Part shown: positions 37,165 through 47,337 of the stretch, in pieces | How positions within the stretch are numbered: the first letter of the stretch is position 1 | How the letters are laid out: each line of letters opens with the position of its first letter | From: Pseudoalteromonas sp. T1lg88 | GTDB lineage: Bacteria; Pseudomonadota; Gammaproteobacteria; Enterobacterales; Alteromonadaceae | Reading direction: 5' to 3' | DNA length: 61,392 nt | Assembly (NCBI RefSeq): GCF_002964765.1 | Contig: NZ_PQCF01000032.1 | Coordinates: 785,491 to 846,882 of the forward strand | Notes under the pieces: model-generated | Told to the model about the DNA's origin: nothing | Database searches by the model: none | Seen by the model: only the letters and a program-made list of their open reading frames with translations | Translations under genes and position numbers: made by a program

Positions 37165-38054
37165 TGTCCTCTTCGAATTTAGCCGTTGCACTCATACAGC
37201 AGCAAAACACCGCAGACCGCGACTTTAACCTTAACAATTCCATCGCCGGGATCCGCGAGGCCGCCGCCCATGGCGCCAAGTTGGTAGTGCTGCAAGAGCT
37301 GCATACCGGCCTGTACTTTTGCCAAAGCGAAGACGTAAACCAGTTTGACCTGGCCGAAACCATTCCTGGTCCAAGTACGGATACCCTGGGTGCACTGGCC
37401 AAAGAACTGAATATAGTGATCGTTGCCTCCTTGTTCGAGCGCCGCGCCGCAGGTCTTTACCACAATACTGCTGTGGTACTTGAATGCGATGGCAGCATCG
37501 CAGGTAAATACCGCAAGATGCATATTCCGGACGACCCAGGCTTCTACGAGAAGTTTTACTTTACTCCGGGCGATCTTGGTTTCGAGCCCATTAAAACCTC
37601 GGTGGGCACCTTGGGCGTACTCGTGTGCTGGGATCAGTGGTTCCCTGAAGCGGCACGTCTAATGGCCACCAAAGGCGCAGAAATTCTGATTTACCCAACC
37701 GCTATCGGCTGGGATCCTAACGACGATGCCGCAGAGCAAAAGCGTCAGCAAGATGCCTGGGTCATTTCGCAACGTGCCCATGCGGTAGCCAACGGTGTGT
37801 ATGTGATCAGTGCCAACCGCACAGGTTTTGAAGCGGATCCCACGGGCCACAGTGCCGGTATCCAATTCTGGGGTCACTCCTTTATTGCCGGACCTCAGGG
37901 TGAGTTTTTGGCCACCGCCAGTGATGACAAGGCCGAAGTATTAAGCGCCGACTTAGATCTGGCCCGTGGCGAGAATGTACGCCGTATCTGGCCTTATCTA
38001 CGTGACCGCCGTATCGATCATTATGGCGACCTAACCAAACTTTATCGCGACTAA
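37164..38054 (+). CDS. aguB: N-carbamoylputrescine amidase
   Basis: A 296-residue nitrilase-superfamily enzyme that turns N-carbamoylputrescine into putrescine, CO2 and ammonia. The catalytic triad is visible: Glu in VLQELHTGLYF, Lys in YRKMHIPDDP, and Cys in LVCWDQWFPEAARLM. The tail SFIAGPQGEFLA is typical. Together with aguA it supplies polyamines from arginine-derived agmatine. No speA (arginine decarboxylase) lies in the window. Confidence 0.94.
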   Translation: MSSSNLAVALIQQQNTADRDFNLNNSIAGIREAAAHGAKLVVLQELHTGLYFCQSEDVNQFDLAETIPGPSTDTLGALAKELNIVIVASLFERRAAGLYHNTAVVLECDGSIAGKYRKMHIPDDPGFYEKFYFTPGDLGFEPIKTSVGTLGVLVCWDQWFPEAARLMATKGAEILIYPTAIGWDPNDDAAEQKRQQDAWVISQRAHAVANGVYVISANRTGFEADPTGHSAGIQFWGHSFIAGPQGEFLATASDDKAEVLSADLDLARGENVRRIWPYLRDRRIDHYGDLTKLYRD

Positions 38055-38067
38055 AACGGAGATTTCC

Positions 38068-41000
38068 ATGCAGTTAGCGCAGTTCATCGAATTGCCTTGG
38101 GTAAAAACGCAACAAGATAAAATCAAATGGGGTCAGTTAAGCGGCAGCGCTCTGACCCTGAGTGTCGGCGAAGCGGTGAAGCAACACCCGCAATTGGTGG
38201 TGTTAGTCACCCCGGATACGCCCACGGCATTGAAACTTGAGCACGAACTTCATGCGCTACTGCCTCGCGAACAGGTCATGGTGTTTCCCGACTGGGAAAC
38301 CCTGCCCTATGATCACTTTTCGCCGCATCAGGATATCGTCTCCACCCGCCTAAGCACCTTGAGCCGCTTGCGCGACTCGCATCAGGGTGTGTTGATAGTG
38401 CCGGTATCGACCCTGATGCTGCGCGCATCGCCCAAACAATTTATCTATGGCAATGCCATCGTCTATCGCGTCGGTGACACCCTGAATATCGACAAGCTGC
38501 GCAAACAGCTGGACGACGCCGGCTATATACACACCCAACAGGTGATGGCGCATGGTGAATACGCGGTGCGCGGCTCGGTTGTCGACCTTTTCGCCATGGG
38601 CCAAAATGCGCCGGTGCGTTTTGATCTATTCGATGACGAAATCGACAGCATGAGTCATTTCGATGTCGATACCCAGCGCTCCAGCGAGCAAATCAAGGCC
38701 ATCAACCTGCTCCCCGCCCATGAGTTTGGTACCACGGATACGGACATAGAACGTTTTCGTATCCAATACCGTGAAGCCTTTGGCGCCAGTGCCGAGCAAG
38801 ACTCTGTGTATATGCAGGTCTCCAAGGGCGCATTGCCACCTGGGATAGAATATTATTTGCCGCTGTTTTTTGAGCAGTTGGACACTTTATTCGATTACCT
38901 GCCCGAGCAGGCCGTGTTTATGCATATGGGCGATATTCAGCACGGTGCCGAGCGTTTCTTAGCGGATGTCTACAGCCGTTATACCAGTCGCAAGGTTGAC
39001 CCGCTGCGCCCCTTGTTGGAGCCGCAACGTCTCTATCTGCCCATTGAAGAGCTTAACAGCCGCTTTAAACAGTATCCGCGAATCGAGCTCTCCCAAGCCA
39101 GTCTGCCGCTGCGCGCCGGGCATTTTAACCTAGGCACAGAGCCCTTGCCCGAGGTGCGCATCGACCATGCCAAACAGCCCCCATTTGGTGCATTTTTGGA
39201 CTATGTCCTGGCGGAAAAACAGAACAAGGGCCGCATCGTTTTAAGTGTGGAATCCGATGGCCGCCGCGAAGCACTCTTGACCCTGCTAAAACCGAGCGGG
39301 TTAAAAATTACACCTTGTGAAAGCCTTGATGCGGCGCTCGCTAGCGATGCGGATATCACCCTGATCGTGGCACCATTTGAACAAAGTGTGGTGCTCAATC
39401 AAAACGGCCGTGTCAGCCTGATCACCGAGCAGGAATTACTGGGTATTCGCGTCTCCCAACGACGTCGCCGTAAACACAAGCATCAGGTCAGCAGTGACGC
39501 CCTTATTCGTAACCTGGCTGAACTCAAAGAAGGCCAGCCCATAGTGCACCTCGACCATGGTGTCGGCCGCTACATCGGCCTGGAAACCCTGGACGCTGCG
39601 GGCGTGGCCACCGAGTTTGTGACCATAATGTATGCCAACGAAGCCAAGCTTTACGTCCCTGTGGCCGCCTTGCATATGCTTAGCCGCTACTCTGGCGGTG
39701 AAGAAGCCAGCGCCCCGTTACATAAACTGGGTTCAGATGCCTGGGAAAAAGCCAAAAAACGCGCCGCCGAAAAGGTCCGCGATGTGGCCGCCGAATTGCT
39801 TGATATCTATGCCAAGCGCCAGGCCAAGCCCGGCTACAAATTTGCTCTCGATGAAGCAGGCTATCGTCAGTTCAGTGACAACTTTGTCTTTGAAGAAACC
39901 GAAGATCAGCAAAATGCCATCACCGCCGTGCTTGAAGATATGCGCAGCAAAAACGCCATGGACCGCCTGGTGTGTGGTGATGTAGGTTTTGGTAAAACCG
40001 AAGTCGCCATGCGCGCCGCCTATGTTGCCGTGGCCGATGGTAAGCAGGTGGCGGTATTGGTGCCGACCACCTTGTTGGCGCAGCAGCACTTTGAAAACTT
40101 CCGCGACCGCTTTGCCGACTTTCCGGTAACGGTAGATATCCTATCGCGCTTTAAATCCACCAAGGAGCAAAATGCGACCCTGGCCAAGATCAAAGAAGGT
40201 CAGGTGGATATAGTGATCGGTACTCATAAACTGCTGCAGGAAAACATCGACTTTGCCGATTTAGGCCTTTTAGTGGTGGACGAAGAGCACCGTTTTGGCG
40301 TACGTCAGAAAGAAAAAATCAAGGCGCTGCGTGCCGATGTGGATATTCTCACCCTGACCGCTACGCCAATTCCAAGAACGCTGAACATGGCCATGAGTGG
40401 CATGCGCGATCTCTCCATTATCGCCACCCCGCCGGCAAAACGCCTGGCGGTAAAAACCTTTGTTCGTCAGCGCGATGATGAAATGATCCGCGAAGCCATT
40501 TTGCGGGAAATTAAGCGCGGTGGTCAGGTTTACTTCCTGCACAATAATGTTGAAACCATAGAGCGCACCGCCGAAGACATCCGCACTATCGTGCCAGAAG
40601 CAACGGTGGCCGTAGCCCACGGACAAATGCGTGAGCGCGAGCTGGAATCCCTGATGAGCGATTTCTATCATCAGCGCTTCAACGTGCTGGTCTGTACCAC
40701 CATAATCGAAACCGGTATAGATATTCCCAGCGCCAATACCATTATTATGGACAGAGCCGATCGCCTTGGTCTGGCGCAACTGCATCAGCTAAGGGGCCGT
40801 GTTGGTCGCAGCCATCACCAGGCCTACGCCTATTTGTTAACGCCACCGCCCAAAGCCATGTCTAAAGATGCGCAAAAACGTCTCGAGGCCATCGCCTCGC
40901 TGGAAGACCTGGGCGCTGGCTTTACCCTGGCCACCCATGATTTGGAAATCCGTGGCGCCGGTGAACTGCTTGGCGATGAGCAAAGCGGGCAAATTCAAAC

Positions 41001-41541
41001 TATCGGCTTTAGCATGTATATGGAAATGCTGGAGCAGGCCGTTGAAGCATTAAAAAATGGCCAGGAGCCCACCTTGGACAAGCTGCTTAAATCCCACACA
41101 GAAGTGGATTTAAAGCTGCCCGCCCTGCTGCCTAATGATTATATAGGCGATGTAAATCTGCGTTTAGGCCTTTATAAGCGCATCGCCAGTGCCGGCGATA
41201 CGGAAACTCTGGACGAGCTTAAGGTAGAACTTATTGACCGTTTTGGCCTGTTACCCGATGCCACACAGCACTTATTCGCCCTGCAGGTGTTGAAACAACG
41301 TGCCGGTGCAATAGGAATAACCAAGGTTGAAGCCAATCCTAAGGGCGGTTATTTTGAATTTAGCCAGCAAACCAAGGTCAGTCCGGGCTTTATTATTGGT
41401 TTAATTCAAGCGGATCCAAAACACTATAGAATGGAAGGCGCGAATCGGTTACGCTTTATGATCAGTGAAGCCAACGCCAAAGAGCGACTTAAATTAATTA
41501 CGGCAATGATCACTGAATTTGAAGCCAAGGTAGGAAATTAA
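38068..41541 (+). CDS. mfd: Transcription-repair coupling factor
   Basis: A 1,157-residue Mfd (E. coli 1,148). It recognises RNA polymerase stalled at DNA damage, pushes it off and recruits UvrA. Domains in order: UvrB-like N-terminal module (PDWETLPYDHFSPH), RNA-polymerase-interacting domain (about 480-550, beginning near HLDHGVGRYIGLE), RecG-like translocase with Walker A VCGDVGFGKTEVAMRA and DEEHRFGV, helicase motif VI GRVGRSHHQAYAY, and a C-terminal D7 domain. It starts 13 bases after aguB, and its stop overlaps the csiV start by one base. Confidence 0.97.
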   Translation: MQLAQFIELPWVKTQQDKIKWGQLSGSALTLSVGEAVKQHPQLVVLVTPDTPTALKLEHELHALLPREQVMVFPDWETLPYDHFSPHQDIVSTRLSTLSRLRDSHQGVLIVPVSTLMLRASPKQFIYGNAIVYRVGDTLNIDKLRKQLDDAGYIHTQQVMAHGEYAVRGSVVDLFAMGQNAPVRFDLFDDEIDSMSHFDVDTQRSSEQIKAINLLPAHEFGTTDTDIERFRIQYREAFGASAEQDSVYMQVSKGALPPGIEYYLPLFFEQLDTLFDYLPEQAVFMHMGDIQHGAERFLADVYSRYTSRKVDPLRPLLEPQRLYLPIEELNSRFKQYPRIELSQASLPLRAGHFNLGTEPLPEVRIDHAKQPPFGAFLDYVLAEKQNKGRIVLSVESDGRREALLTLLKPSGLKITPCESLDAALASDADITLIVAPFEQSVVLNQNGRVSLITEQELLGIRVSQRRRRKHKHQVSSDALIRNLAELKEGQPIVHLDHGVGRYIGLETLDAAGVATEFVTIMYANEAKLYVPVAALHMLSRYSGGEEASAPLHKLGSDAWEKAKKRAAEKVRDVAAELLDIYAKRQAKPGYKFALDEAGYRQFSDNFVFEETEDQQNAITAVLEDMRSKNAMDRLVCGDVGFGKTEVAMRAAYVAVADGKQVAVLVPTTLLAQQHFENFRDRFADFPVTVDILSRFKSTKEQNATLAKIKEGQVDIVIGTHKLLQENIDFADLGLLVVDEEHRFGVRQKEKIKALRADVDILTLTATPIPRTLNMAMSGMRDLSIIATPPAKRLAVKTFVRQRDDEMIREAILREIKRGGQVYFLHNNVETIERTAEDIRTIVPEATVAVAHGQMRERELESLMSDFYHQRFNVLVCTTIIETGIDIPSANTIIMDRADRLGLAQLHQLRGRVGRSHHQAYAYLLTPPPKAMSKDAQKRLEAIASLEDLGAGFTLATHDLEIRGAGELLGDEQSGQIQTIGFSMYMEMLEQAVEALKNGQEPTLDKLLKSHTEVDLKLPALLPNDYIGDVNLRLGLYKRIASAGDTETLDELKVELIDRFGLLPDATQHLFALQVLKQRAGAIGITKVEANPKGGYFEFSQQTKVSPGFIIGLIQADPKHYRMEGANRLRFMISEANAKERLKLITAMITEFEAKVGN

Positions 41542-42350
41542 TGATAAGAAAAATGTTAGTTATATTGGCGGCCATGCTCAGTGCCCCAAGTTACGCGGAC
41601 GGTCGTTGGTTTGAAATCGAGATACTGGTTTTTGAACAAGGTCAGACTGGCAGTACGGAAACCTTGCGTAATGAAGAACTCGAGTTAGACAAGTATCAAT
41701 ACGATAACGACCTGCTGACCCCAGCTTATCTGCGCACTCTTAATAATCAATGTGATAATGGCCAGATCAGCCCACCACAGCGTACTACAGACGTTTTTAC
41801 AAATTCAGGGCAAATGCAAAGCGAGGGCTGTGATTACAATAATGCCGACCTGGTAAATCTGCAGCGCTTGCCCAAGATCCCCAATGCCGAGACCCAAAGC
41901 CATACCGCCAGCCCCTATGTGTTGGCGCCGGAGCAACTGCAATTTAAAGAGCAGCGCCAAGCTCTCAGCCGCAAAGGTAAGCAACTTCTGTTGCACACAG
42001 GTTGGCGTTTCGCTGGGCAATCTAAGCGTGCGGCACCACGTTTTCGCCTTTTCGGCGGCGAGCAGGTTGCCACCTTGAGTGAGCTTCCCGAGCAGCTGAC
42101 AGAAGATAGTCTATTATTATCGCCAAGCACCCATTATGAACCGCAGTGGCAACTGGACGGTTTTTTAAAGGTGCACCTGAATCATTATCTATACATCACC
42201 TCTAACCTAGTAACCCGTGCCATTGGCGACACAGATACCTCGGTCAGTGGTGAGTTTTCACAATTTCGCCGCGTCATTTCCGGCGAGATTCATTATTTCG
42301 ATCACCCGCAAATTGGCATGCTGGTGCAAATTAGACGTTTTAATCACTAA
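41541..42350 (+). CDS. csiV: CsiV-family periplasmic protein
   Basis: A 269-residue exported protein with a short signal peptide ending SAPSYA. The opening RWFEIEILVFEQGQ and the closing FRRVISGEIHYFDHPQIGMLVQIRRF match the CsiV family, which in Vibrio is a peptidoglycan-binding cell-envelope factor encoded next to mfd. The overlap with mfd (ATG inside TAATG) suggests co-translation. The middle is variable, with possible disulfide cysteines (NNQCDNG, SEGCDYN). Confidence 0.82.
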   Translation: MIRKMLVILAAMLSAPSYADGRWFEIEILVFEQGQTGSTETLRNEELELDKYQYDNDLLTPAYLRTLNNQCDNGQISPPQRTTDVFTNSGQMQSEGCDYNNADLVNLQRLPKIPNAETQSHTASPYVLAPEQLQFKEQRQALSRKGKQLLLHTGWRFAGQSKRAAPRFRLFGGEQVATLSELPEQLTEDSLLLSPSTHYEPQWQLDGFLKVHLNHYLYITSNLVTRAIGDTDTSVSGEFSQFRRVISGEIHYFDHPQIGMLVQIRRFNH

Positions 42351-42370
42351 TGAGTGAAAAGGAAAATAAC

Positions 42371-42622
42371 ATGAAAAAATCTCTACTTTTAGCCATCACT
42401 GCAGGTCTTACTTTAAGCGCTTGTTCTAAAGTAACCTTGGAAAACTATGAACAAATCAAGGTGGGCATGGACCGCGCAGAAGTAGAAGCGCTATTAGGCA
42501 GCCCATCGGCCTGTGAAGACAAAGCCCTACACACCAACTGCGTCTGGGGCTCAGAAAGTAAAAACATCCAGGTTACTCTGGTATCAGACAAAGTAACCCT
42601 TTATTCTGAAAAAGGCCTGTAA
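42371..42622 (+). CDS. Small SmpA/OmlA-like lipoprotein (DUF3862 type)
   Basis: An 83-residue lipoprotein: signal peptide with lipobox TLSAC (C18), then NYEQIKVGMDRAEVEALLGSP, the motif shared by BamE/SmpA-like and DUF3862 lipoproteins. Two later cysteines (ACEDK and TNCVWG) may pair. The ATG at 42371 follows AAGGAAAA and is preferred over 42350, which overlaps the csiV stop and would add residues before the signal. It would be anchored in the outer membrane; its partner is unknown. Confidence 0.75.
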   Translation: MKKSLLLAITAGLTLSACSKVTLENYEQIKVGMDRAEVEALLGSPSACEDKALHTNCVWGSESKNIQVTLVSDKVTLYSEKGL

Positions 42623-42630
42623 TACAGGCC
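42614..42630 (-). terminator. Terminator for the gene at 42649, overlapping a stop codon
   Basis: GGCCTGT (42614-42620), three-base loop, ACAGGCC (42624-42630), with a T-run only on the minus strand (CCTTTTTC). It would end the minus-strand gene at 42649, yet the stem includes the last codons and stop of the plus-strand lipoprotein. Confidence 0.7.
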
Positions 42631-42648
42631 CGGTGGCGCTGCTACCCA

Positions 42649-44025
42649 TTAGCTCTGTTGCACCTCACCTATAGGCTCTAAGGCCACTACAGCAGAGCGA
42701 TTTACCGTGATCTTATAGCGCTGGGCATATTTTTCGCCAGCGCTAGTATGAGTGACCAATACCAGGTTAATTTGGTAGCGCCGCTCTACCGTATGTTTGC
42801 GGATCCCCTTGCCGGTATATTCATACAGTTTCCCTTCCCCTTTACGTAAATAACGCACCATGGGTGCCAGACTAATACTAGTTGTTTGATTTAAGGCATC
42901 ATAGCCAGGCAGGAACTCATTCACCAAAATTTCATTTTCAAACTGCATATATAACCACTTAGCCGCCTGTTTATTTTGCTGACGACGCTTTGAAAATATA
43001 GCAGCCACATCTTTTGGTATACGCTTAGGTCGAATATATTCAAGCCAGACTTTTTGTTTACCTATCCGCGTACGTGTGGTGTTGTTGTAGAATATGTTCA
43101 GCCACTTAGCACGGCCACGAATAATACGGCGCCAAATAAAATAGGTGAGATCTTCCTTAAAAATTTCCCGCAAACCATAAATAGCACCCAATAAAGCCAC
43201 CAGGCCTACCGTGACCTGAGTGAAATTGGTACGCGTATTGAGCACCAGCACCATCACAAAGGCCATAATCACTGCGGTAACCGAGCCCTTCACCATACGT
43301 TTAAGTACGGCATCGAGATTTTTTGCCTCCCTTTTCAACACCACTCCATGCTCAATTAAGCGCTGTAGTAGCAACATCTTGTTGGCAAGGCGGTTGGGAT
43401 CTTCCAAAGTCGGGGAAGAATTATAGCGGGCATTTTCGCGGTGCTCGTTTTCATCTTGGCAATATTGTAGTAATTGCGAGCGCTCCAGGCCAAAGTCAGT
43501 GGTTTTTGGTGCCTTATCGAGCAGCTTTAATAGTCCTTGCTCTATATACCAACTAAGAAAATTATCGGCATTGTGATAAAAGGATAATAGATTTCTATCT
43601 TGTGGTTTATAGCGACGTAAACGCTTTAAAAGCCGTTGAGTTTCATGCATTAATGCCAGAGAACGTATATAAAACTCATCAGCCTCACTAATACTCAGCG
43701 CCTCGGCAATATCAGCATCTACAGCCAGGCGTACCTGGTAGCAATATAAGTTCAGATTTTGCCGGTATTCTTGATCATCCCCCCGCACCTTACTCACATA
43801 ACGACTACGAACCAAGGGTAAATGTATACCACTGGCGTTATAGGCCAGATGACTTTTTATATGGTTATAGTAAAAGCTCTCTTCACTCAGGGTATTGGGG
43901 TTAATGCCCATTTCGTTGGGGATACAAAAAAACAATTCGATACGGGTGTGGGATTTAGGGTGCAATGACTGCCCCAACGCCAAACGCAAGCCTTCATCAA
44001 GTTTGAGCGTAGCAATTTCGTGCAA
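42649..44025 (-). CDS. Unknown protein with a central two-TM hairpin
   Basis: A 458-residue protein I do not recognise. A mainly soluble N-terminal region (about 1-225) is followed by two close membrane helices (about 238-256 VTAVIMAFVMVLVLN and 263-282 VTVGLVALLGAIYGL) and a soluble C-terminal region (about 290-458) rich in Arg and Lys near the membrane. Both soluble parts would face the cytoplasm. There is no signal peptide. It is monocistronic, and base composition is not unlike its core neighbours. The region lies between the mfd block and the TonB receptor. Confidence 0.65.
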   Translation of the reverse strand: MHEIATLKLDEGLRLALGQSLHPKSHTRIELFFCIPNEMGINPNTLSEESFYYNHIKSHLAYNASGIHLPLVRSRYVSKVRGDDQEYRQNLNLYCYQVRLAVDADIAEALSISEADEFYIRSLALMHETQRLLKRLRRYKPQDRNLLSFYHNADNFLSWYIEQGLLKLLDKAPKTTDFGLERSQLLQYCQDENEHRENARYNSSPTLEDPNRLANKMLLLQRLIEHGVVLKREAKNLDAVLKRMVKGSVTAVIMAFVMVLVLNTRTNFTQVTVGLVALLGAIYGLREIFKEDLTYFIWRRIIRGRAKWLNIFYNNTTRTRIGKQKVWLEYIRPKRIPKDVAAIFSKRRQQNKQAAKWLYMQFENEILVNEFLPGYDALNQTTSISLAPMVRYLRKGEGKLYEYTGKGIRKHTVERRYQINLVLVTHTSAGEKYAQRYKITVNRSAVVALEPIGEVQQS

Positions 44026-44083
44026 TGATTAACCCCCATATTTTATTGATAATAAAAGTATAACCTATTTTTCAGGGATAAAA

Positions 44084-44115
44084 AAAATGCCCATCAGCAC
44101 GCTGACAGGCATTTT
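44084..44115 (-). terminator. Terminator of the TonB-dependent receptor gene
   Basis: On the minus strand AAAATGCC pairs with GGCATTTT around an inner TCAGC/GCTGA stem, followed by seven T. It lies 22 bases after the receptor stop. Confidence 0.8.
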
Positions 44116-44137
44116 AATGCTAAGGCACTAAGGCCAA

Positions 44138-46738
44138 TTAGAACTTAACGTTCACACTCGCGAAGAAGCGACGACCTAGTACGTCATAAGTGTACGGGTC
44201 AGTATTAGAATCGTTATTACCTGTGTAGTAAGGCGCTTGCTTATCAAATAGGTTGTTTACACCACCAGAAAGCGACAGCGTGTCGTTGAAGATGTAAGAA
44301 CCGCTGATGTCGTGGTAAACCACTGTGCCAACGCTTGGTACTAGACACTTGCTGCTTTCTTTTTGACAAGAGTAATCATCAAGACCGTCGATCATACGTG
44401 CTTGATACTGGGCATCCCAGTTATCACCAGCAACATTTAAGGTGAAGTTGGTCTTGTACTCAGCATAGCTACCCAGGCCTGAAGTTATCAAACCAGCGTA
44501 ATCAACGCTGTCTACACCTGTAGACTCAACAATGTACTCGTCAAGGATAGTGATATCCAGGCCAGTACGCCAAGCTAGATCAAGAGCGTCAAACGCGTAT
44601 TTGAAGTTAACATCGTAGCCTTTAGTTTGCTCTGTACCAATGTTTTTCAACTGGTTGTTGAAGCTGATACGGCCAGTGTTTTGGTTAAAATTAACGCCTG
44701 CAAATTGACATAGGGCAAGATCGTTATTGATATTAGCGCCTGTTGTCGAATCAAGGCAGGTGTCTACGATGTATTGTTCGTTTTCACTGGCAATGGCGTT
44801 TTCGATTTCAATGTCGAAGTAATCAACCGTCATTGAGAAACCATCTAACCATGAAGGCGCGTATACGAAACCTGCGGTTAGCGTATCAGCTTCTTCCGGA
44901 GTCAATTGGTCGTTACCACCTACAGTCACTTCAGCCTGGTCTTGAGCATTTTCAACGTCAAAATCAACCTGTTCAAATGATGGACCTTGACCAGCATATA
45001 GCTCGTTTACAGTCGGAGCACGGAACGCCGTTGAACGTACCGCACGAACCATAAACTCATCATTTACACGATAAGTTAGACCTAGCTTCCAGGTCTCGTC
45101 TGAGCCAAATGTGCTGTAGTCGAATGCACGTACGGCTGCACTTAGGTCGATGCTGTCAGCAAATGCTGTATCGGCAACTAGCGGTACAGCGAATTCAACA
45201 TAAGCTTCGTTTACATCGAAACGACCGCCCGTTGGGTCAACGCGAGGATCATTGGCAAGACCTTGTGAAGTTAGTGAATCTGGTACGTACCAAGCCTTTT
45301 CTTCACGACGCTCGATACCCGCTGCAAAACCTACATAACCGGCAGGAAGTTCAAAAATCTCACCGTTTAGGCCGGCTGACATGATCAATAACTGGCTACC
45401 GCCCGAGTTGTTTTCTGTGTAAACGTCGTCAGCTAGGTTAGCAGCAGTCCAATGACCTTGGTTTAGCGGGTTGAAGGTACCTGCAGCGATTTTGTCTTGA
45501 ATTGAACCCATGTTCAGCAGGTTAGTAGCGCGGTCAACCGAGTCGTTACGACCGAATACTACCGATGTATCCCAGCCCCAACCGTTGTCGAACGCACCGT
45601 TTAGGCCAATTACCGCACGTACGGTATCTACAACCTGCTCGTAACCACGAGGACCAATGTCGGTCATACGACGACCGTAAGAGATGGCTTCACCATCAGC
45701 AACACCGTGTGATAGTAGTGAATCACCCATGGTGGCTGCATCGTATTCAAAGTCGAACCATACCGGCTGAGGTGCCATTTGCTGATCTGACCAACGCTTA
45801 GAGTAAGTGAACTCTGTTACTAGACGAGTGTCGTCTGTCAATTCAAAGTTACCGATACCCGTTAGGTTAAGACGACGCATTGGTGTGTAAAGATAGCTTT
45901 CTTTTGAGAAATTATAGGCATCGTTCTCAGCGGCATAATCGTGCCAGCTGCCATCTTCATTACCTTGTAGACTCGCATTGTCAGCCCAAATGTGGCCGAA
46001 AGGCGTGTAAGAAGAACCGCCACAGTAGAAGCTCTTGTTGTCGTAATCTTCTTCGATTGGACAATCAGAGAAATCACGGTCTGCCTGAGAAGCATCGCCA
46101 CGGTCTGTGTACTGAAGACCGATTACCACGTTACCACGGTCAAAGCTGGTACCCATGGTGATGTCGAATGAAGTCTCGTCGGCATCGCCTTCACCTGTGA
46201 TGGCGCCGCTTAGGTTCATGTCCAGGCCTTCGAAATCATCTTTAAGGATGATGTTCACAACACCGGCTACTGCGTCGGTACCGTAAACGGCAGAAGCACC
46301 GTCTTTTAGTACTTCAACCGATTTGATCATAGAAACTGGGATGGTGTTAAGGTCAACCGTTGACGCAGCACCTGTACCTGAGTTGATCATACGACGACCG
46401 TTTACAAGTACTAGCGTACGCTGAGCACCTAAACCACGAAGGTCAACGCGTGCGTTACCACCTGAACCGTTGTTTACGGCCGGGTTGGTCATGGCACCGC
46501 TGGCAGCGGTCATTTTTTGTAATACGCTGTCGATGCTGGTCGCACCCATGGCTTTAATATCGTTGGCACCGATTAGGGTAACCGGAGAAGCGGTTTCCAT
46601 ATCGGTACGCTTGATGCGTGAGCCTGTTACTTGAATCTTTTCAATTGCATCGGCTGAAGAATCCGCAGCAATTGCTTGAACACTTGAGAACATAGGCAAT
46701 GCTGCTAAAACAGCTAGCCCTAGTTGTGTCTTTTTCAT
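44138..46738 (-). CDS. TonB-dependent outer-membrane receptor
   Basis: An 866-residue active-transport receptor. A signal peptide (MKKTQLGLAVLAALPMFSSVQA) is followed by a TonB-box-like EKIQVTGSR. The plug (about 40-170) has PVTLIGANDIKAMGA, VDLRGLGAQRTLVLVNGRR and EVLKDGASAVYGTDAVAGVVN. The rest is the 22-strand barrel, ending in an aromatic residue (RRFFASVNVKF) for BAM recognition. Four cysteines in barrel loops may form disulfides. The substrate is unknown; receptors of this class in marine Alteromonadales import iron complexes, glycans or peptides. The ATG at 46738 is preferred, behind AGTAGGG. Confidence 0.93.
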   Translation of the reverse strand: MKKTQLGLAVLAALPMFSSVQAIAADSSADAIEKIQVTGSRIKRTDMETASPVTLIGANDIKAMGATSIDSVLQKMTAASGAMTNPAVNNGSGGNARVDLRGLGAQRTLVLVNGRRMINSGTGAASTVDLNTIPVSMIKSVEVLKDGASAVYGTDAVAGVVNIILKDDFEGLDMNLSGAITGEGDADETSFDITMGTSFDRGNVVIGLQYTDRGDASQADRDFSDCPIEEDYDNKSFYCGGSSYTPFGHIWADNASLQGNEDGSWHDYAAENDAYNFSKESYLYTPMRRLNLTGIGNFELTDDTRLVTEFTYSKRWSDQQMAPQPVWFDFEYDAATMGDSLLSHGVADGEAISYGRRMTDIGPRGYEQVVDTVRAVIGLNGAFDNGWGWDTSVVFGRNDSVDRATNLLNMGSIQDKIAAGTFNPLNQGHWTAANLADDVYTENNSGGSQLLIMSAGLNGEIFELPAGYVGFAAGIERREEKAWYVPDSLTSQGLANDPRVDPTGGRFDVNEAYVEFAVPLVADTAFADSIDLSAAVRAFDYSTFGSDETWKLGLTYRVNDEFMVRAVRSTAFRAPTVNELYAGQGPSFEQVDFDVENAQDQAEVTVGGNDQLTPEEADTLTAGFVYAPSWLDGFSMTVDYFDIEIENAIASENEQYIVDTCLDSTTGANINNDLALCQFAGVNFNQNTGRISFNNQLKNIGTEQTKGYDVNFKYAFDALDLAWRTGLDITILDEYIVESTGVDSVDYAGLITSGLGSYAEYKTNFTLNVAGDNWDAQYQARMIDGLDDYSCQKESSKCLVPSVGTVVYHDISGSYIFNDTLSLSGGVNNLFDKQAPYYTGNNDSNTDPYTYDVLGRRFFASVNVKF

Positions 46739-47337
46739 ATTAAACCCTACTTGTTGAATTTTCACCCGTTTAGGGTGGTTATACAGTTCATATTTTTATG
46801 AAGTTACTGCATAACGCCGAGCAACTTAGGTTTAATTAACTGAATGAAAACTGAATGAGTGACCAGGGATTAAACACCATGAAATACTCCACCTTCTGCC
46901 TTAAACTCATGTAACCACTTGTTATAAATGTTTACGTCAAAACACCTTTAAAAATGCGGGGTGAGGAACTAATAAAACGACAATTTTTGATACCTGAAAC
47001 TATATGCGACAACTTTGTAACCCGATGTAATCAATCGTGAGTAAGTTTACTTAATCGAAAATTTACAACTTATACACAGGCCGTTATTCATACATTTAAA
47101 ATAGACAGGTTAAATTAATAGCCGAGCTAATACGGCTTTGGGCTTGTCAAAAAAGAAATCAAGGGATTTGATTATAATTCAAACCAAATACGGTGAATTT
47201 ATATGCAAAAAAGATTACCCCGGCGTGCTGTGGTATTGCCACAGCATTCAAGAAAACATGCGTTAGAAATTCACCCGGTTATCTACTAGGAACTTATTTT
47301 TTCCAACAAGGCCAGAGCGTTATATCAGCGATGAGTG
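46739..47337. other. 600-bp noncoding region upstream of the receptor gene
   Basis: No credible gene. The right part holds a perfect hairpin at 47226-47246 (TGCTGTGG, five-base loop, CCACAGCA). On the minus strand it is followed after about 12 bases by TTTTTT, so it may end transcription of the lipoprotein gene at 47338. The remaining 480 bases are AT-rich and long for a simple promoter, leaving room for distal regulator sites or a small RNA that I cannot identify. Confidence 0.45.
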
